From JADKAV01 sp963704075 (GTDB lineage: Bacteria; Actinomycetota; Actinomycetes; S36-B12; UBA10799), in NCBI GenBank assembly GCA_963704075.1, contig CAVPGV010000019.1, positions 62,001-126,000 of the forward strand: a stretch of 64,000 nucleotides of DNA. The letters are read 5' to 3'. Positions 44,981-58,145 of this stretch are shown in pieces. The translations under genes were made by a program, and so were the position numbers. The notes below the pieces were generated by a model, which saw nothing but the letters and a program-made list of their open reading frames with translations, was not told the origin of the DNA and ran no database searches. Numbering within the stretch: position 1 is the first letter of the stretch; each line of letters starts with the position of its first letter.

Positions 44981-46254
44981 CGATCCCGCCTGATGGTCAC
45001 GGCCTGCGCGTGCGAGGGGAGATCCTCGGCCAGGGCCAGCGCCTGGATCTGGTCGGTAAGACCGTCCAGCGCGGGCTTGTCATACTCGACGACCTGCACG
45101 CTGCGCAGGAAGGTCGTGACGTTCAGACCGCTGGAGTGGCATGCACATCCGGCTGTGGGCAGCACGTGGTTCGACCCGGCCAGGTAGTCACCCAGGGAGA
45201 CCGGACTGTACGGGCCTACGAAGATCGCGCCGGCGTTGCGGATCGCTGCGGCGTCGGCGACGGCATCGCGGGTGTGGATCTCCAGGTGCTCGGCGGCGTA
45301 GGCGTCCGCGGCGGCCAACGCCTGGGAGATGTCGGTGGTGATGACAGCGGCGCTCTGCCTTCCGGTCAGGGCCTGCCGGATGCGATCGCTGTGTTTGGCC
45401 GCTGGGACCTGGATCGCCAGTTGCTCATCCACGGCGTCCGCCAGCGCTTCGGAGTCGGTGATCAGCACAGAGGCGGCCACGACGTCGTGCTCGGCCTGCG
45501 AGATCAGGTCCGCGGCCACGAACGCGGGATCGGCACTGTCATCGGCCACGATCGCGATCTCCGTGGGGCCGGCCTCGCTGTCGATCCCGACCGTGCCGCG
45601 CAGCAGACGTTTGGCTTCCGTCACGTAGATGTTGCCCGGGCCGGTGATGACGTTGACCGGCTCGCAGCCCTCCACTCCCAACGCCAGCATGGCGATCGCC
45701 TGCGCACCACCGGCGGCGTACACCTCGTCGATGCCCAGCAACACGCACGCCGCGAGAACGGTCGGGTGCGGCCAACCGTCGTGGTCGATCTGCGGAGGGC
45801 TGACCACGGCCATCGACTCCACACCGGCCACCCGCGCCGGCACGACGTTCATGACGACGCTCGACGGGTACACCGCGCGGCCTCCGGGCACGTAGAGCCC
45901 CACCCGGCGCACCGGTCGCCACGTCTGGTGGACCATGGCTCCCGGACCGAGTTCGGTCGTTCCGGGCGTCGGCAACTGGTCGGCGTGGACCCGGGTCGCG
46001 CGGTCGATCGCGGTCATCAAGGCCTCACGCACGGCCGGGTCCAACGTCCGTTCCGCCGCTTCCAGGACGTCTGTAGGAACCCGCAAGGAAACCGGCCGGA
46101 CCCCGTCGAACCGCTCCCCCGCGTCGAGCACGGCCCGCGCCCCGCCGGTGCGCACCTCGTCGATGATGTGACTCACTGCGGCCGCCTGCCCCTCGGGCAG
46201 GGCGCGGGGCACTTCGAACGGTTCACCGTTGCGGAGATCGATGCGACGCAGCAT
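44977..46254 (-). CDS. hisD: histidinol dehydrogenase
   Basis: 425 residues from the ATG at 46254 (MLRRIDLRNGE), preceded by a GGGGG stretch. Landmarks are VPGGRAVYPSSVVMNVVPA, VITGPGNIYVTEAKRLLRG, GPTEIAIVADDSADP, QAEHDVVAASVLIT and the zinc-site GSNHVLPTAGCACHSS. It oxidises L-histidinol to histidine using NAD. First gene of the operon; the promoter should lie in the 376-nt gap before ybaK. No histidine leader peptide was seen. Confidence 0.96.
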   Translation of the reverse strand: MLRRIDLRNGEPFEVPRALPEGQAAAVSHIIDEVRTGGARAVLDAGERFDGVRPVSLRVPTDVLEAAERTLDPAVREALMTAIDRATRVHADQLPTPGTTELGPGAMVHQTWRPVRRVGLYVPGGRAVYPSSVVMNVVPARVAGVESMAVVSPPQIDHDGWPHPTVLAACVLLGIDEVYAAGGAQAIAMLALGVEGCEPVNVITGPGNIYVTEAKRLLRGTVGIDSEAGPTEIAIVADDSADPAFVAADLISQAEHDVVAASVLITDSEALADAVDEQLAIQVPAAKHSDRIRQALTGRQSAAVITTDISQALAAADAYAAEHLEIHTRDAVADAAAIRNAGAIFVGPYSPVSLGDYLAGSNHVLPTAGCACHSSGLNVTTFLRSVQVVEYDKPALDGLTDQIQALALAEDLPSHAQAVTIRRDR

Positions 46255-46630
46255 GCCCCCATCGTACGAACCAGCGGTGTCTGCGCTCGCGAAGGCAAGA
46301 GGTGAGCAGTCGGGGCCTTCGGTATGCACTGTCGTGTCCCGCGTGATGCCAGGCGGTTGTATCCGTCAGGTGGTGCGAACCAGTTGGCTCCATCACGAGA
46401 GTTCTGGCCAGATCGGTGGAGCCATCAGCCGTTTCCACCAAGGGCAGGCCTGTGGCCGTGGATCTGTCCTGCGAAGCCGCGTTTGTCGCATCGGGGACAG
46501 GTTGTTGCAGCCGCGAATCCACGTTTGGATTCGATCATGGATCCGGCAAATGCTCACGGATCGATCGCGGGCCGGGCAACGAATCCCCGACCCGTGGCCG
46601 AGCCGCCCGCACGACGATAGCGTCGAGACC
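46255..46630. other. divergent intergenic region between hisD and ybaK
   Basis: About 376 nt without a supported gene; it should hold both promoters. The only notable structure is a perfect inverted repeat at 46514-46533. Confidence 0.6.
46514..46533. repeat. perfect 8-bp inverted repeat between hisD and ybaK
   Basis: CGAATCCA - CGTT - TGGATTCG. The flanking genes diverge, so a terminator is unlikely; it could be an operator for ybaK (98 nt downstream) or for hisD. Confidence 0.45.
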
Positions 46631-47134
46631 ATGGCCGCCAAGAGGAGCAAGACCAAGGACAAGGGTGCGTCCACGCCGGCGATGGTGGCCCTGCACGAAG
46701 CCGGGATCCCGTTCGCCGTGCACGAGTACCGTCACGATCCGGACACGACGGCCTACGGCGCCGAAGCCGCCAAGGCGCTGTCCCTGGACCCTCACCGGGT
46801 GTTCAAGACCCTGGTGGCCGACGCCGACGGCACGCTGGTCGTGGCCATCGTGCCGGTCAGCGGCCAACTGAGTCTCAAAGCGTTGGCCAGCACGGTGGGG
46901 GCGAAGCGCGCGGTGATGGGCGATCCGAAGAAGGTGGAGAAGTCCACCGGATACGTGTTGGGCGGGATCTCCCCGATCGGACAGCGCAAGACACTGCCGA
47001 CGATCCTGGACGTCTCGGCCCTGGACCACTCCACCGTGCTCGTGTCCGGTGGGCGCAGGGGTCTGGACCTCGAACTGAAGCCCGAGGACCTGATCTCCGC
47101 TACCCGAGCCCGGACGGCTCCGATACAGGCGTGA
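46631..47134 (+). CDS. ybaK: Cys-tRNA(Pro)/Cys-tRNA(Cys) deacylase, YbaK/EbsC family
   Basis: 167 residues from ATG at 46631; upstream frame is not family-like. It reads PAMVALHEAGIPFAVHEYRH, the catalytic Lys region HRVFKTLVADADGTLVVAIV, and GYVLGGISPIGQRKTLPTIL. The enzyme hydrolyses Cys-tRNA(Pro) to protect translation. Its 3' end overlaps that of the membrane protein gene on the other strand by 35 nt. Confidence 0.94.
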   Translation: MAAKRSKTKDKGASTPAMVALHEAGIPFAVHEYRHDPDTTAYGAEAAKALSLDPHRVFKTLVADADGTLVVAIVPVSGQLSLKALASTVGAKRAVMGDPKKVEKSTGYVLGGISPIGQRKTLPTILDVSALDHSTVLVSGGRRGLDLELKPEDLISATRARTAPIQA

Positions 47135-47626
47135 CAACTGCTGGCTCCCGGGCGAACGCCGCGTAGAAGAGCACCACCAGCAGGCCAGAGAACATGCCCA
47201 GCAGCAGCACCCCTGAGGCACCCACGGTCAGGGGCAGTTCGAAGCCGCCGGGGATCGGCTGCAGCGTCCTGCCGGCCATCCACCATCCCAGGACCCGGGC
47301 CACCGCAGCGCACATACCGGCGCCCGCGATGACACCCAGGACCTGTCCCCAGCCGCGGTCGAACCCCGTAACCCGCAGGCGCCACGCTGCCACAACGCCG
47401 ATCGCACATCCGGTGGCCAGGAGCAATGCTCCGAGGGTGAGGTCGGTCGCTGCGAAGCCCTGCGGATAGGGCTCGGCGAACTCCGCGGGGTCCACCGATG
47501 TGGCGACCACGCGGGGAGTCAGAAGCACCCAGAGGATTGCGACGGGGATGCCGAGTGCGGCACCGAGCAGCAGGTGGCGGGCGATCACCCCGATCGGATG
47601 CAGGCCGCGCTGCGCGGACACCGGCC

Positions 47627-47630
<4 letters not shown>
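47100..47630 (-). CDS. four-helix membrane protein (DUF2567-like)
   Basis: 176 residues from the GTG at 47630, chosen because it overlaps the dnaE stop (GTGA) and gives family-like length. Four membrane helices lie at about 18-38, 60-82, 96-116 and 136-160. The loop after helix 1 contains AEFAEPYPQGFAATDLT. The position directly after dnaE and the topology suggest the actinobacterial DUF2567 group, whose function is unknown; I am not certain of the family name. Confidence 0.75.
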
Positions 47631-51167
<3,537 letters not shown>

Positions 51168-51430
51168 GGGGCTCCCTTGACCAGTTCTCGTGAGTGGGTC
51201 TCCAGAGTAAGCCGATCCCCCGACGGCCATGGGAGCGACGCGCCAACCCGATGCCATCGATGCCCGGGGCCGTTCGCTGCCCGCTCCTAGCCGGTGATCC
51301 CACATGGCTCACCCATCCCCAGGCAACCGGACGATTCCTGGGACACAAGCCGCCAAATAGCCCGTTGGGTGCGAAATGGCCCGAAGTATTGAGGACAGAA
51401 CGCAACTATCGGGTCACTTCGGGTTCACCG

Positions 51431-52342
51431 TCACCCCTGCCGGATCACCTCGAGGGCGTGGGCCAGGTCGGCCGGATATGGACTATCGAACGTGACCCGG
51501 GCGCCGGTTCCCGGATGTCGGATCGTCAACCGCACCGCATGCAACCACTGCCTGCTCAGGCCCAGCCGTTGCGAAAGCACCGGATCGGCGCCGTACGCCA
51601 GATCCCCGCAACAGGGATGCTTCAGGGCCGACATGTGGACCCGGATCTGGTGGGTGCGGCCGGTCTCGAGGCCGATCTCCAGCAGGGACGCGAACCGGTG
51701 GCTCTCCAGGGTCCGGTAGTGGGTGACGCTGGGCCGGCCGTCGGCGGTCACCGCGAAACGATGGCTGTGACGCGGATCCCGCCCGATCGGGGCGTCGACC
51801 GTTCCTTCGGACGGATCGGGGTGACCCTGGACCAGCGCGTGGTAGGTCTTCTCCACCTCACGGTTCTTGAAGTCGCGCTTGAGCGCGGAGTACGCCCGGT
51901 GGGACCGGGCGACGACCATGACGCCACTGGTCCCGACGTCCAGCCGATGCACCACGCCGTACCGCTCCTCGGAACCCACTTCGGCGATCTGGTAGCCGGC
52001 GGCGGCAAGCGCGGCGACCACCGTCGGACCCTCCCAGCCAGGACTGGCGTGCACGGCCATACCGACTGGTTTGTCGACGACGATGATGTCCTCGTCGGCG
52101 TAGAGGACCGGCAGATCCATGTCGGGCCTCGGGGCTGCCGGTGTGTCGAGGTCCTCCACTTCCACGATCTGTTCAGCCACGACTCGCGCCGACTTCGGCA
52201 GCAATTGTCCGTCGACGGTGATCAGCGCCTGGTCGACGAGGTCGGCGGCCCGGGTGCGGGACAGTCCGAGCATGCGCGACAGCGCCTGGTCGAGGCGCTG
52301 TCCGTCAAGCCCCTCGGGCACGGGATACGTTCGCCGACTCAT
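51431..52342 (-). CDS. rluD: RluA-family pseudouridine synthase
   Basis: 303 residues. An S4 domain (RLDQALSRMLGLSRTRAADL) precedes the catalytic domain with HRLDVGTSGVMVVARSHRAY (catalytic Asp) and LLEIGLETGRTHQIRVHMSA. By family and position beside lspA it modifies 23S rRNA helix 69. Its ATG overlaps the lspA stop. Confidence 0.92.
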   Translation of the reverse strand: MSRRTYPVPEGLDGQRLDQALSRMLGLSRTRAADLVDQALITVDGQLLPKSARVVAEQIVEVEDLDTPAAPRPDMDLPVLYADEDIIVVDKPVGMAVHASPGWEGPTVVAALAAAGYQIAEVGSEERYGVVHRLDVGTSGVMVVARSHRAYSALKRDFKNREVEKTYHALVQGHPDPSEGTVDAPIGRDPRHSHRFAVTADGRPSVTHYRTLESHRFASLLEIGLETGRTHQIRVHMSALKHPCCGDLAYGADPVLSQRLGLSRQWLHAVRLTIRHPGTGARVTFDSPYPADLAHALEVIRQG

Positions 52343-52845
52343 GCGGTGTTGGATTCGGCCGGGCTGTGCCGTGGCCGGTCGTACGGCACGTTGAGCAGGC
52401 TCAGACCGACGATCATCACCGCGGCGGTGACCAATGACATGTCCGCGACGTTGAACACCGGCCAGTTGGGCAGGCGCAGGAAGTCCACCACGTGCCCCTG
52501 CAGGAAGCCGGGCTCACGGAAGATCCGATCGAGCAGATTGCCGACCGCCCCGGCCAGCATCAGACCCAGTGCGACCGCCCACCACATCGACACCAGTTTC
52601 GTCGACATGCGGATCAGGACCGCGGCCACGACGACGGCCACCAGGCTGAAGACGATTGTCGCGCCTCCACCGAGGCCGAATGCGGCGCCGGGGTTGCGCA
52701 CGAAACTGAACTGCAGCAGTTCCCCGATGATCGGCCGGTCGGGCTGGCCTTCGAGAGTGGCCACCGCCCACACCTTCGACAACTGGTCCACGAGCAGGAC
52801 TGCTGCGGCGGTCGACCATGCCACCAGGACCGCGGGATGCCTCAT
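52339..52845 (-). CDS. lspA: lipoprotein signal peptidase (signal peptidase II)
   Basis: 168 residues with four membrane helices. The catalytic aspartates are in AGAVGNLLDRIF and HVVDFLRLPNWPVFNVADM. FSFVRNPGAAFGLGGG is the conserved central loop. It cuts prolipoproteins after lipid attachment. It directly abuts the DUF167 gene. Confidence 0.95.
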   Translation of the reverse strand: MRHPAVLVAWSTAAAVLLVDQLSKVWAVATLEGQPDRPIIGELLQFSFVRNPGAAFGLGGGATIVFSLVAVVVAAVLIRMSTKLVSMWWAVALGLMLAGAVGNLLDRIFREPGFLQGHVVDFLRLPNWPVFNVADMSLVTAAVMIVGLSLLNVPYDRPRHSPAESNTA

Positions 52846-53169
52846 TCAGCCCACGGTAGACAGCAGCCGCGCCCATTGCTGCGCCAGGTCGTCCCCCGGG
52901 TCTTCGATCCGCACCCGCTTGTGCCGGGAGTGCAGCCCACGGACGATCTGCACGTCGGATCGGCGCACACCCAAGGCCGATGCCAGGGCCTTGACCAGAG
53001 CCCGGTTCGCGGCTCCTTCGGCGGCCGGTTGGGCGACCCTCACGACCAACGCGGGCGGCTGGCCATGGGAACCTCCCACGCCGGTGGTGCGCGAGCCGGG
53101 CTTGACCCACACTGGCGCTTCGAACACTGGCTCGGACCATCGGGCACACCCTAGTGCCACTGGCCACAT
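52846..53169 (-). CDS. DUF167 (YggU) family protein
   Basis: 107 residues from the ATG at 53169, though a shorter form starting nearer VWVKPGSRTTGVGG is possible. The family pattern is VWVKPGSRTTGVGG, VVRVAQPAAEGAANRALVKA and GLHSRHKRVRIEDP. Its function is unknown. It ends immediately before lspA and diverges from ileS by 56 nt. Confidence 0.85.
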   Translation of the reverse strand: MWPVALGCARWSEPVFEAPVWVKPGSRTTGVGGSHGQPPALVVRVAQPAAEGAANRALVKALASALGVRRSDVQIVRGLHSRHKRVRIEDPGDDLAQQWARLLSTVG

Positions 53170-53225
53170 GTCCGGCCGGTCGACCTCGATACCCTCGTGG
53201 GGAGTCCTGCCGATGAAGGAGTGGA

Positions 53226-56200
53226 ATGTACCGCTCGGTGCCACCGAAGATCGACCTGCCGTCGATGGAACGCGAGATCATCGACTTCTGGGCGACCCAC
53301 GATGTGTTCCATCGTTCCCTGCAGCAGACCGAGGGCGCTCCGCAGTGGACGTTCTACGAAGGTCCACCCACCGCCAACGGCACGCCGGGCGTGCACCACG
53401 TCGAGGCCCGGGTGTTCAAGGACCTGTACCCGCGCTACCGCACCATGAAGGGCTACCACGTCCCCCGCAAGGCCGGGTGGGACTGCCACGGCCTGCCCGT
53501 GGAACTCGCGGTGGAACGCGAACTGGGCTTCAACGGCAAGCCCGACATCGAGGCGTACGGCATCGCGGAGTTCAACGAGAAGTGCCGGGAATCGGTACTG
53601 CGGCATGTGGACGCCTTCTCCGAGATGACCGCGCGGATGGGCTACTGGGTGGACATGGACCAGGCCTACTGGACCATGAGCCCGGAGTACATCGACAGCG
53701 TCTGGTGGTCGCTGAAGAACATCTTCGACGCCGGGCTGCTGGAGCAGGACCACCGCGTCTCGCCGTACTGCCCCCGCTGCGGAACCACTCTCAGCGACCA
53801 CGAATTGGCCCAGGGATACGAGACGGTGGTCGACCCTTCCGTCTTCGTCACCTGCCCGGTCCTGGGTGGCGACTTGGCCGAGCGCTTCCCGGGCGTGCAA
53901 CTGCTCGTGTGGACGACCACCCCGTGGACGCTGGTCTCGAACACCGCCGTGGCAGTTGCGCCCGACGCGGTCTACGCGGTGGCTCGGACCGGTGAGCGCA
54001 CGTTCGTGGTGGCCGAGGATCTGCTGGCGGCCACCCTCGGTGACGACGCTGAAGTCCTTGCCCACATCCCCGGGCGGGATCTGGAAGGCGTGCGCTACCA
54101 GAGACCGTTCGAATTGGTCGACATCCCCGACGCCCACTACGTGATCCCGGGTGATTTCGTCACCACCAGCGACGGCTCGGGCATCGTGCACCTGGCGCCG
54201 GCATTCGGCGCCGACGACCTCGCGGTGTGCCGCCAGTACGACCTGCCGGTGGTGAACCCGGTGCAGGCCGACGGAAACTTCGCGCCGGAGGTACCCCTGG
54301 TCGGCGGACAGTTCTTCAAACACGCCGACGAGGCCCTGGTGGCCGACATGGCCGCCCGTGGACTGCTGTTCAAACGGGTCCCGTACGAGCACGCCTATCC
54401 GCACTGCTGGCGCTGTCACACGCCGTTGATCTACTACGCGTTGCCTTCCTGGTACATCCGCACCACGCAGGCCAAGGACGAGCTGCTCGGGCAGAACGAG
54501 GCGACCAACTGGTTCCCGGAGACGATCAAGTGGGGCCGCTACGGCGACTGGCTGCGCAACAACATCGACTGGGCCTTGTCGCGCTCGCGCTACTGGGGCA
54601 CGCCGCTGCCGATCTGGCGCTGCGACCAGGACCATCTCACCGCCGTCGCCTCGCGCGCGGAGTTGTCGGATCTGACCGGACGCGACGTCTCAGCGATCGA
54701 CCCGCACCGGCCGTTCGTGGACGACATCACCTTCGACTGCCCACAGTGTGGCGCGACGGCTTCCCGGGTGCCCGAGGTCATCGACTGCTGGTACGACTCC
54801 GGAGCCATGCCGTTCGCCCAGTTCGGATACCCGGCGCAGAATGCCGAACAGTTCGAGAAGTCCTACCCCGCTGACTTCATCTGCGAGGCGATCGATCAGA
54901 CCCGGGGCTGGTTCTACACGCTGATGGCGGTCGGCACCCTGGTCACCGGGCAGTCCTCGTACCGCAACGTGCTGTGCCTCGGGCACATCCTCGACGCCGA
55001 GGGCCGCAAGATGAGCAAGCACCTGGGCAACGTGCTCGAGCCGATTCCGCTGATGGACGATCAGGGTGCCGATGCGTTGCGCTGGTTCATGCTCGCCTCC
55101 GGGTCACCGTGGCAGGCACGCCGGGTGAGCCCGGAAGCGTTGCAGGAGGTCGTCAGCAAGGTCCTGTCGACACTGTGGAGCACCGCATCCTTCCAAGCGC
55201 TGTACGGCGGGCTGTCCGACTGGGAACCGGGCAGCGGCGATGCGCAGCCGACGATGATGGACCGATGGGCTCTGTCCCGTACGCATGCGACGGTCCGCGA
55301 CGTGGATGCCGCTCTGGAGAGGTTCGACTCCCAGACCGCCGGCCGACTGATCGCCGAACTGATCGACGACCTCTCGAACTGGTACGTGCGGCGTTCCAGG
55401 CGACGGTTCTGGGACGGCGAACCGGCCGCGCTGCAGACGCTGCACACCTGCCTGCGCAGCGTGGTGCTGATGATGGCCGGCTTCACCCCCTTCATCACCG
55501 AACGCCTGTGGCAGGACCTGTTCGCCGACTCCGAAGGGGTGGACAGCATCCATCTGGCGTCGTGGCCGCAGGTGGACGGGTCCGCGATTGACGTTCAGCT
55601 CGAGGACCAGATGGCGCTTGTGCGCCGCCTGGTGGAGCTCGGCCGCGCGGCACGTGCCGAGTCCGGGATGAAGATCCGGCAGCCACTGTCCCGCGCCTTG
55701 GTGGCAGCTGCGGGTTGGGAGGAGTTGGACGAACCCGCGCGTGCCCAGATCGCCGAGGAGCTCAACGTCGAGTCGCTGGAGTCCCTGGCTGATGCGGGCG
55801 CCCTGGTCCGGGTCAGCGTGAAGCCGAACTTCCGTACCCTTGGCAAACGATTCGGCAAGCGCACCCCGGTGGTGGCGAAGGCCATCACCACCGCAGACGC
55901 CACCGGACTGGTCGCCGCCCTGCGCAACAGTCGAGGTGAGGTTGAGGTTGAGGGTGAGGTTGTGACTCTCGATGAGACTGAGGTGATCGTCACCGAGGTC
56001 CCCGAACAGGGATGGACGGTGGCCAGCGCGGGTGGCGAGTCGGTGGCGCTCGACCTGCACCTCACCGAGGATCTACTGGTGCTGGGAATGGCCCGCGATG
56101 TGGTACGCACGCTGCAGCAGGCGCGCAAGGACTCCGGCTTCGAGGTGACCGACCGGGTCATGCTGTTGTGGCAGTCGGACGACGACCGGGTCGTCGAAGC

Positions 56201-56324
56201 CTTCGAGAAGCATGGCGAGATGATCGCCGGGGAGATCCTCGCCGAGGAGATCGTGCAGACCGCGGCCCCCGCCACCATGAAGATGAGTGACCCCCAGATG
56301 CGCGTGGCCCTGCGGCGCGCCTAG
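53226..56324 (+). CDS. ileS: isoleucyl-tRNA synthetase
   Basis: 1032 residues, ATG with AAGGAG upstream. The HIGH motif is in GPPTANGTPGVHHVEAR and KMSKS in GRKMSKHLGNVLEP. The editing domain contains LLVWTTTPWTLVSNTAVAVA. The length and the GVHH variant fit the eukaryote-like IleS subclass seen in actinobacteria, often less sensitive to mupirocin (an inference). No T-box leader element was found in the short upstream gap. Confidence 0.96.
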   Translation: MYRSVPPKIDLPSMEREIIDFWATHDVFHRSLQQTEGAPQWTFYEGPPTANGTPGVHHVEARVFKDLYPRYRTMKGYHVPRKAGWDCHGLPVELAVERELGFNGKPDIEAYGIAEFNEKCRESVLRHVDAFSEMTARMGYWVDMDQAYWTMSPEYIDSVWWSLKNIFDAGLLEQDHRVSPYCPRCGTTLSDHELAQGYETVVDPSVFVTCPVLGGDLAERFPGVQLLVWTTTPWTLVSNTAVAVAPDAVYAVARTGERTFVVAEDLLAATLGDDAEVLAHIPGRDLEGVRYQRPFELVDIPDAHYVIPGDFVTTSDGSGIVHLAPAFGADDLAVCRQYDLPVVNPVQADGNFAPEVPLVGGQFFKHADEALVADMAARGLLFKRVPYEHAYPHCWRCHTPLIYYALPSWYIRTTQAKDELLGQNEATNWFPETIKWGRYGDWLRNNIDWALSRSRYWGTPLPIWRCDQDHLTAVASRAELSDLTGRDVSAIDPHRPFVDDITFDCPQCGATASRVPEVIDCWYDSGAMPFAQFGYPAQNAEQFEKSYPADFICEAIDQTRGWFYTLMAVGTLVTGQSSYRNVLCLGHILDAEGRKMSKHLGNVLEPIPLMDDQGADALRWFMLASGSPWQARRVSPEALQEVVSKVLSTLWSTASFQALYGGLSDWEPGSGDAQPTMMDRWALSRTHATVRDVDAALERFDSQTAGRLIAELIDDLSNWYVRRSRRRFWDGEPAALQTLHTCLRSVVLMMAGFTPFITERLWQDLFADSEGVDSIHLASWPQVDGSAIDVQLEDQMALVRRLVELGRAARAESGMKIRQPLSRALVAAAGWEELDEPARAQIAEELNVESLESLADAGALVRVSVKPNFRTLGKRFGKRTPVVAKAITTADATGLVAALRNSRGEVEVEGEVVTLDETEVIVTEVPEQGWTVASAGGESVALDLHLTEDLLVLGMARDVVRTLQQARKDSGFEVTDRVMLLWQSDDDRVVEAFEKHGEMIAGEILAEEIVQTAAPATMKMSDPQMRVALRRA

Positions 56325-56541
56325 TCCTGCAGCGCGTCAGTCGCCAGAACTTGGCCGCGCCGCAGTCCAGAAGGTCACCGGTCGATAGTTCCGGTGCTGG
56401 GGATTTGCGCCTTCGGATTTCAGGGGGAGTCAGTGTCGGGTCAGTCCGGGGGCCATATGTGTCGGGAAGGTCGTTGCGGGACCCGAAGCCGACGCCCTTC
56501 GGCTGAACTCAACTACCCTTCGCATCCGAGAAAGCCTCGTG
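56325..56541. other. intergenic region after ileS
   Basis: About 215 nt between ileS and the structured repeat. No gene is supported. This is where many actinobacteria carry divIVA (wag31), which is absent here. Confidence 0.55.
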
Positions 56542-56627
56542 GTGAAGATCCGACCAGTGACTGGTCGCATTCTCACCGAGAGGGACTGCGGGTCCCACCT
56601 GCGCAGGCGGCCAGGCCGAGCATCCAG
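56542..56627. repeat. structured ~86-nt element, copy 1 (long hairpin plus second hairpin)
   Basis: 56542-56576 folds into a 17-bp stem with two mismatches and a 1-nt centre; its core is GACCAGT-G-ACTGGTC. A second hairpin, GGGAC-TGCGG-GTCCC, follows. A second copy with the same layout is at 60635-60719. Since ileS and yggT converge here, it may act as a terminator for both. Confidence 0.65.
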
Positions 56628-56663
56628 CCCCCGCCGACACCCCCCTCTGACCGAAGCGCCGGA

Positions 56664-56948
56664 TTAGAACCTCGCAACGATCGCGATCACGATCTGCAGT
56701 CCGATGAACAACACCAGGAAGGCGACGTCCAACTGGATCCCGCCGAAGCGCAGGGGCGGGATCACCTTGCGCAGCGCGCGCAACGGCGGATCCGTCAGCG
56801 TGTAGATGATCTCCGCGATCACCAGGATGAAACCTTTGGGTTTCCAGTCGCGCGCCAGCATCTGCACGATGTCGAACACCAACCGACCGATGAGGACGAG
56901 CAGATACAGCCAGAGGATGTTGACGATGACGCTGGCGACCGGACTCAT
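56664..56948 (-). CDS. YggT family membrane protein
   Basis: 94 residues with two membrane helices (VIVNILWLYLLVLIGRLVFD and DVAFLVLFIGLQIVIAIVAR) and the YTLTDPPLRALRKVIPP signature between them. The family sits next to sepF in Gram-positive bacteria; its role is not settled. It follows sepF by 10 nt. Confidence 0.93.
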   Translation of the reverse strand: MSPVASVIVNILWLYLLVLIGRLVFDIVQMLARDWKPKGFILVIAEIIYTLTDPPLRALRKVIPPLRFGGIQLDVAFLVLFIGLQIVIAIVARF

Positions 56949-56958
56949 ACAGGTCCGC

Positions 56959-57405
56959 CTACGGGATCAGGCTGGAGCGCACCGAGTTGGTGAGTTCCAC
57001 ACCCTTCGGCGTAAGCAGGAAGACCTTGCCCGCGAGGCGCTCGATGGTGCCGTGCAAGCCGAAGGTCAATCCGGACGCGAAGTCGATCATGCGTTTGGCA
57101 TCGTCGGGGGTCAGCCCGGTGAGGTCCATGGAGACCACGTCGCCGGCACGGAAGCTCTCGCCGATCGCCCGGACGTCCGCATACGCCGACGGGCTCATCC
57201 GCACGACGTCATACGCGGCATCGACGCGTCGCGGACCGGTGGGTGCGAAGTCGGCCCCAGGGGCGCTCTGCTCCACACCGATGTCCGCGGCGGGGCGGGT
57301 GCGCGTGGCATGACCTTCCCGGTCCTGCCGCTCGTCGTACTCGAATCCGTATTCGTCCTCGGTGAGACCGAGGTACACGGCAACCTTCTGGCGCAAGGTG
57401 CTCAC
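56959..57405 (-). CDS. sepF: cell division protein SepF
   Basis: 148 residues. The N-terminal membrane-targeting helix is MSTLRQKVAVYLGLTEDEYG, and the C-terminal SepF domain contains GDVVSMDLTGLTPDDAKRMI and DFASGLTFGLHGTIERLAGK. It tethers FtsZ to the membrane in actinobacteria, which lack FtsA. The GTG overlaps the yggS stop. Confidence 0.95.
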   Translation of the reverse strand: MSTLRQKVAVYLGLTEDEYGFEYDERQDREGHATRTRPAADIGVEQSAPGADFAPTGPRRVDAAYDVVRMSPSAYADVRAIGESFRAGDVVSMDLTGLTPDDAKRMIDFASGLTFGLHGTIERLAGKVFLLTPKGVELTNSVRSSLIP

Positions 57406-58145
57406 TGCGCTTCTCCTTCGTTGAACTTCCCGCCCTTAACAGGACGGTACCTGACGTTCGGGCGGCTGCCCATCACGGCTGTGCCGATGCGCAGGTGTGT
57501 CGCACCATGCATCACCGCGGCCTCGAGATCTGAACTCATCCCCGCGGAGATCACGTCCGCATCTGGTACCACATCGCGCACCATGACCGCCATCTGCGAC
57601 AGTCTCGCGAACGCTGGCCCGGGGTCCCCACCCAGCGGTGCCACCCCCATGACTCCGCGCACCCGAAGGCCGTCGGCGGCCAGGACGCGTTCCAGCAGCC
57701 CGGGCACATCGTCGGGGGCTGACCCACCGCGATCCGGACGTGGTGTGGGATCCAGATTCGCCTGGATCAGCACATCCTGGCGTTTCGACGCCGCGTGCGC
57801 CGCCTTGTCCAACGCCTTGACCAAGCCGGGCCGGTCGACGGTGTGTACCAGGTCGGCGTAGGACACCACCGACTTCGCCTTGTTGGACTGCAACTGTCCG
57901 ATGAAGTGCCAGGTGAGCGTGAGGTCGGTGCACTGGGCGTGTTTCGCAGACGCCTCCTGGTCACGGTTCTCCCCCACGTCCGTGACGCCCAGCCCAGCGA
58001 GGCGGTGGACGTCGTCGGCACCGAAGAACTTCGTGACCACGATCAACTCCGCCACGGGTCGTCCGGCGGCGATACACGCGGCCTCGATACGGGCCCGAAC
58101 CGCCGCCAGATTCCGCGCCAGTTCGGCCGTGCGCTGGTCATTCAT
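57402..58145 (-). CDS. PLP homeostasis protein YggS (PROSC family)
   Basis: 247 residues. The PLP lysine lies in ELIVVTKFFGADDV, and HFIGQLQSNKAKSVV, GLRVRGVMGVAPLGG and SAGMSSDLEAAVMHGATHLR are the usual blocks. It buffers pyridoxal phosphate. The place between pgeF and sepF is the standard one in Gram-positive division clusters. Confidence 0.94.
   Translation of the reverse strand: MNDQRTAELARNLAAVRARIEAACIAAGRPVAELIVVTKFFGADDVHRLAGLGVTDVGENRDQEASAKHAQCTDLTLTWHFIGQLQSNKAKSVVSYADLVHTVDRPGLVKALDKAAHAASKRQDVLIQANLDPTPRPDRGGSAPDDVPGLLERVLAADGLRVRGVMGVAPLGGDPGPAFARLSQMAVMVRDVVPDADVISAGMSSDLEAAVMHGATHLRIGTAVMGSRPNVRYRPVKGGKFNEGEAQ

Noticed and set aside
53169..53226. T-box leader for ileS
   Set aside because: Only 56 nt precede ileS and no TGG-ACC-type T-box sequence is present.
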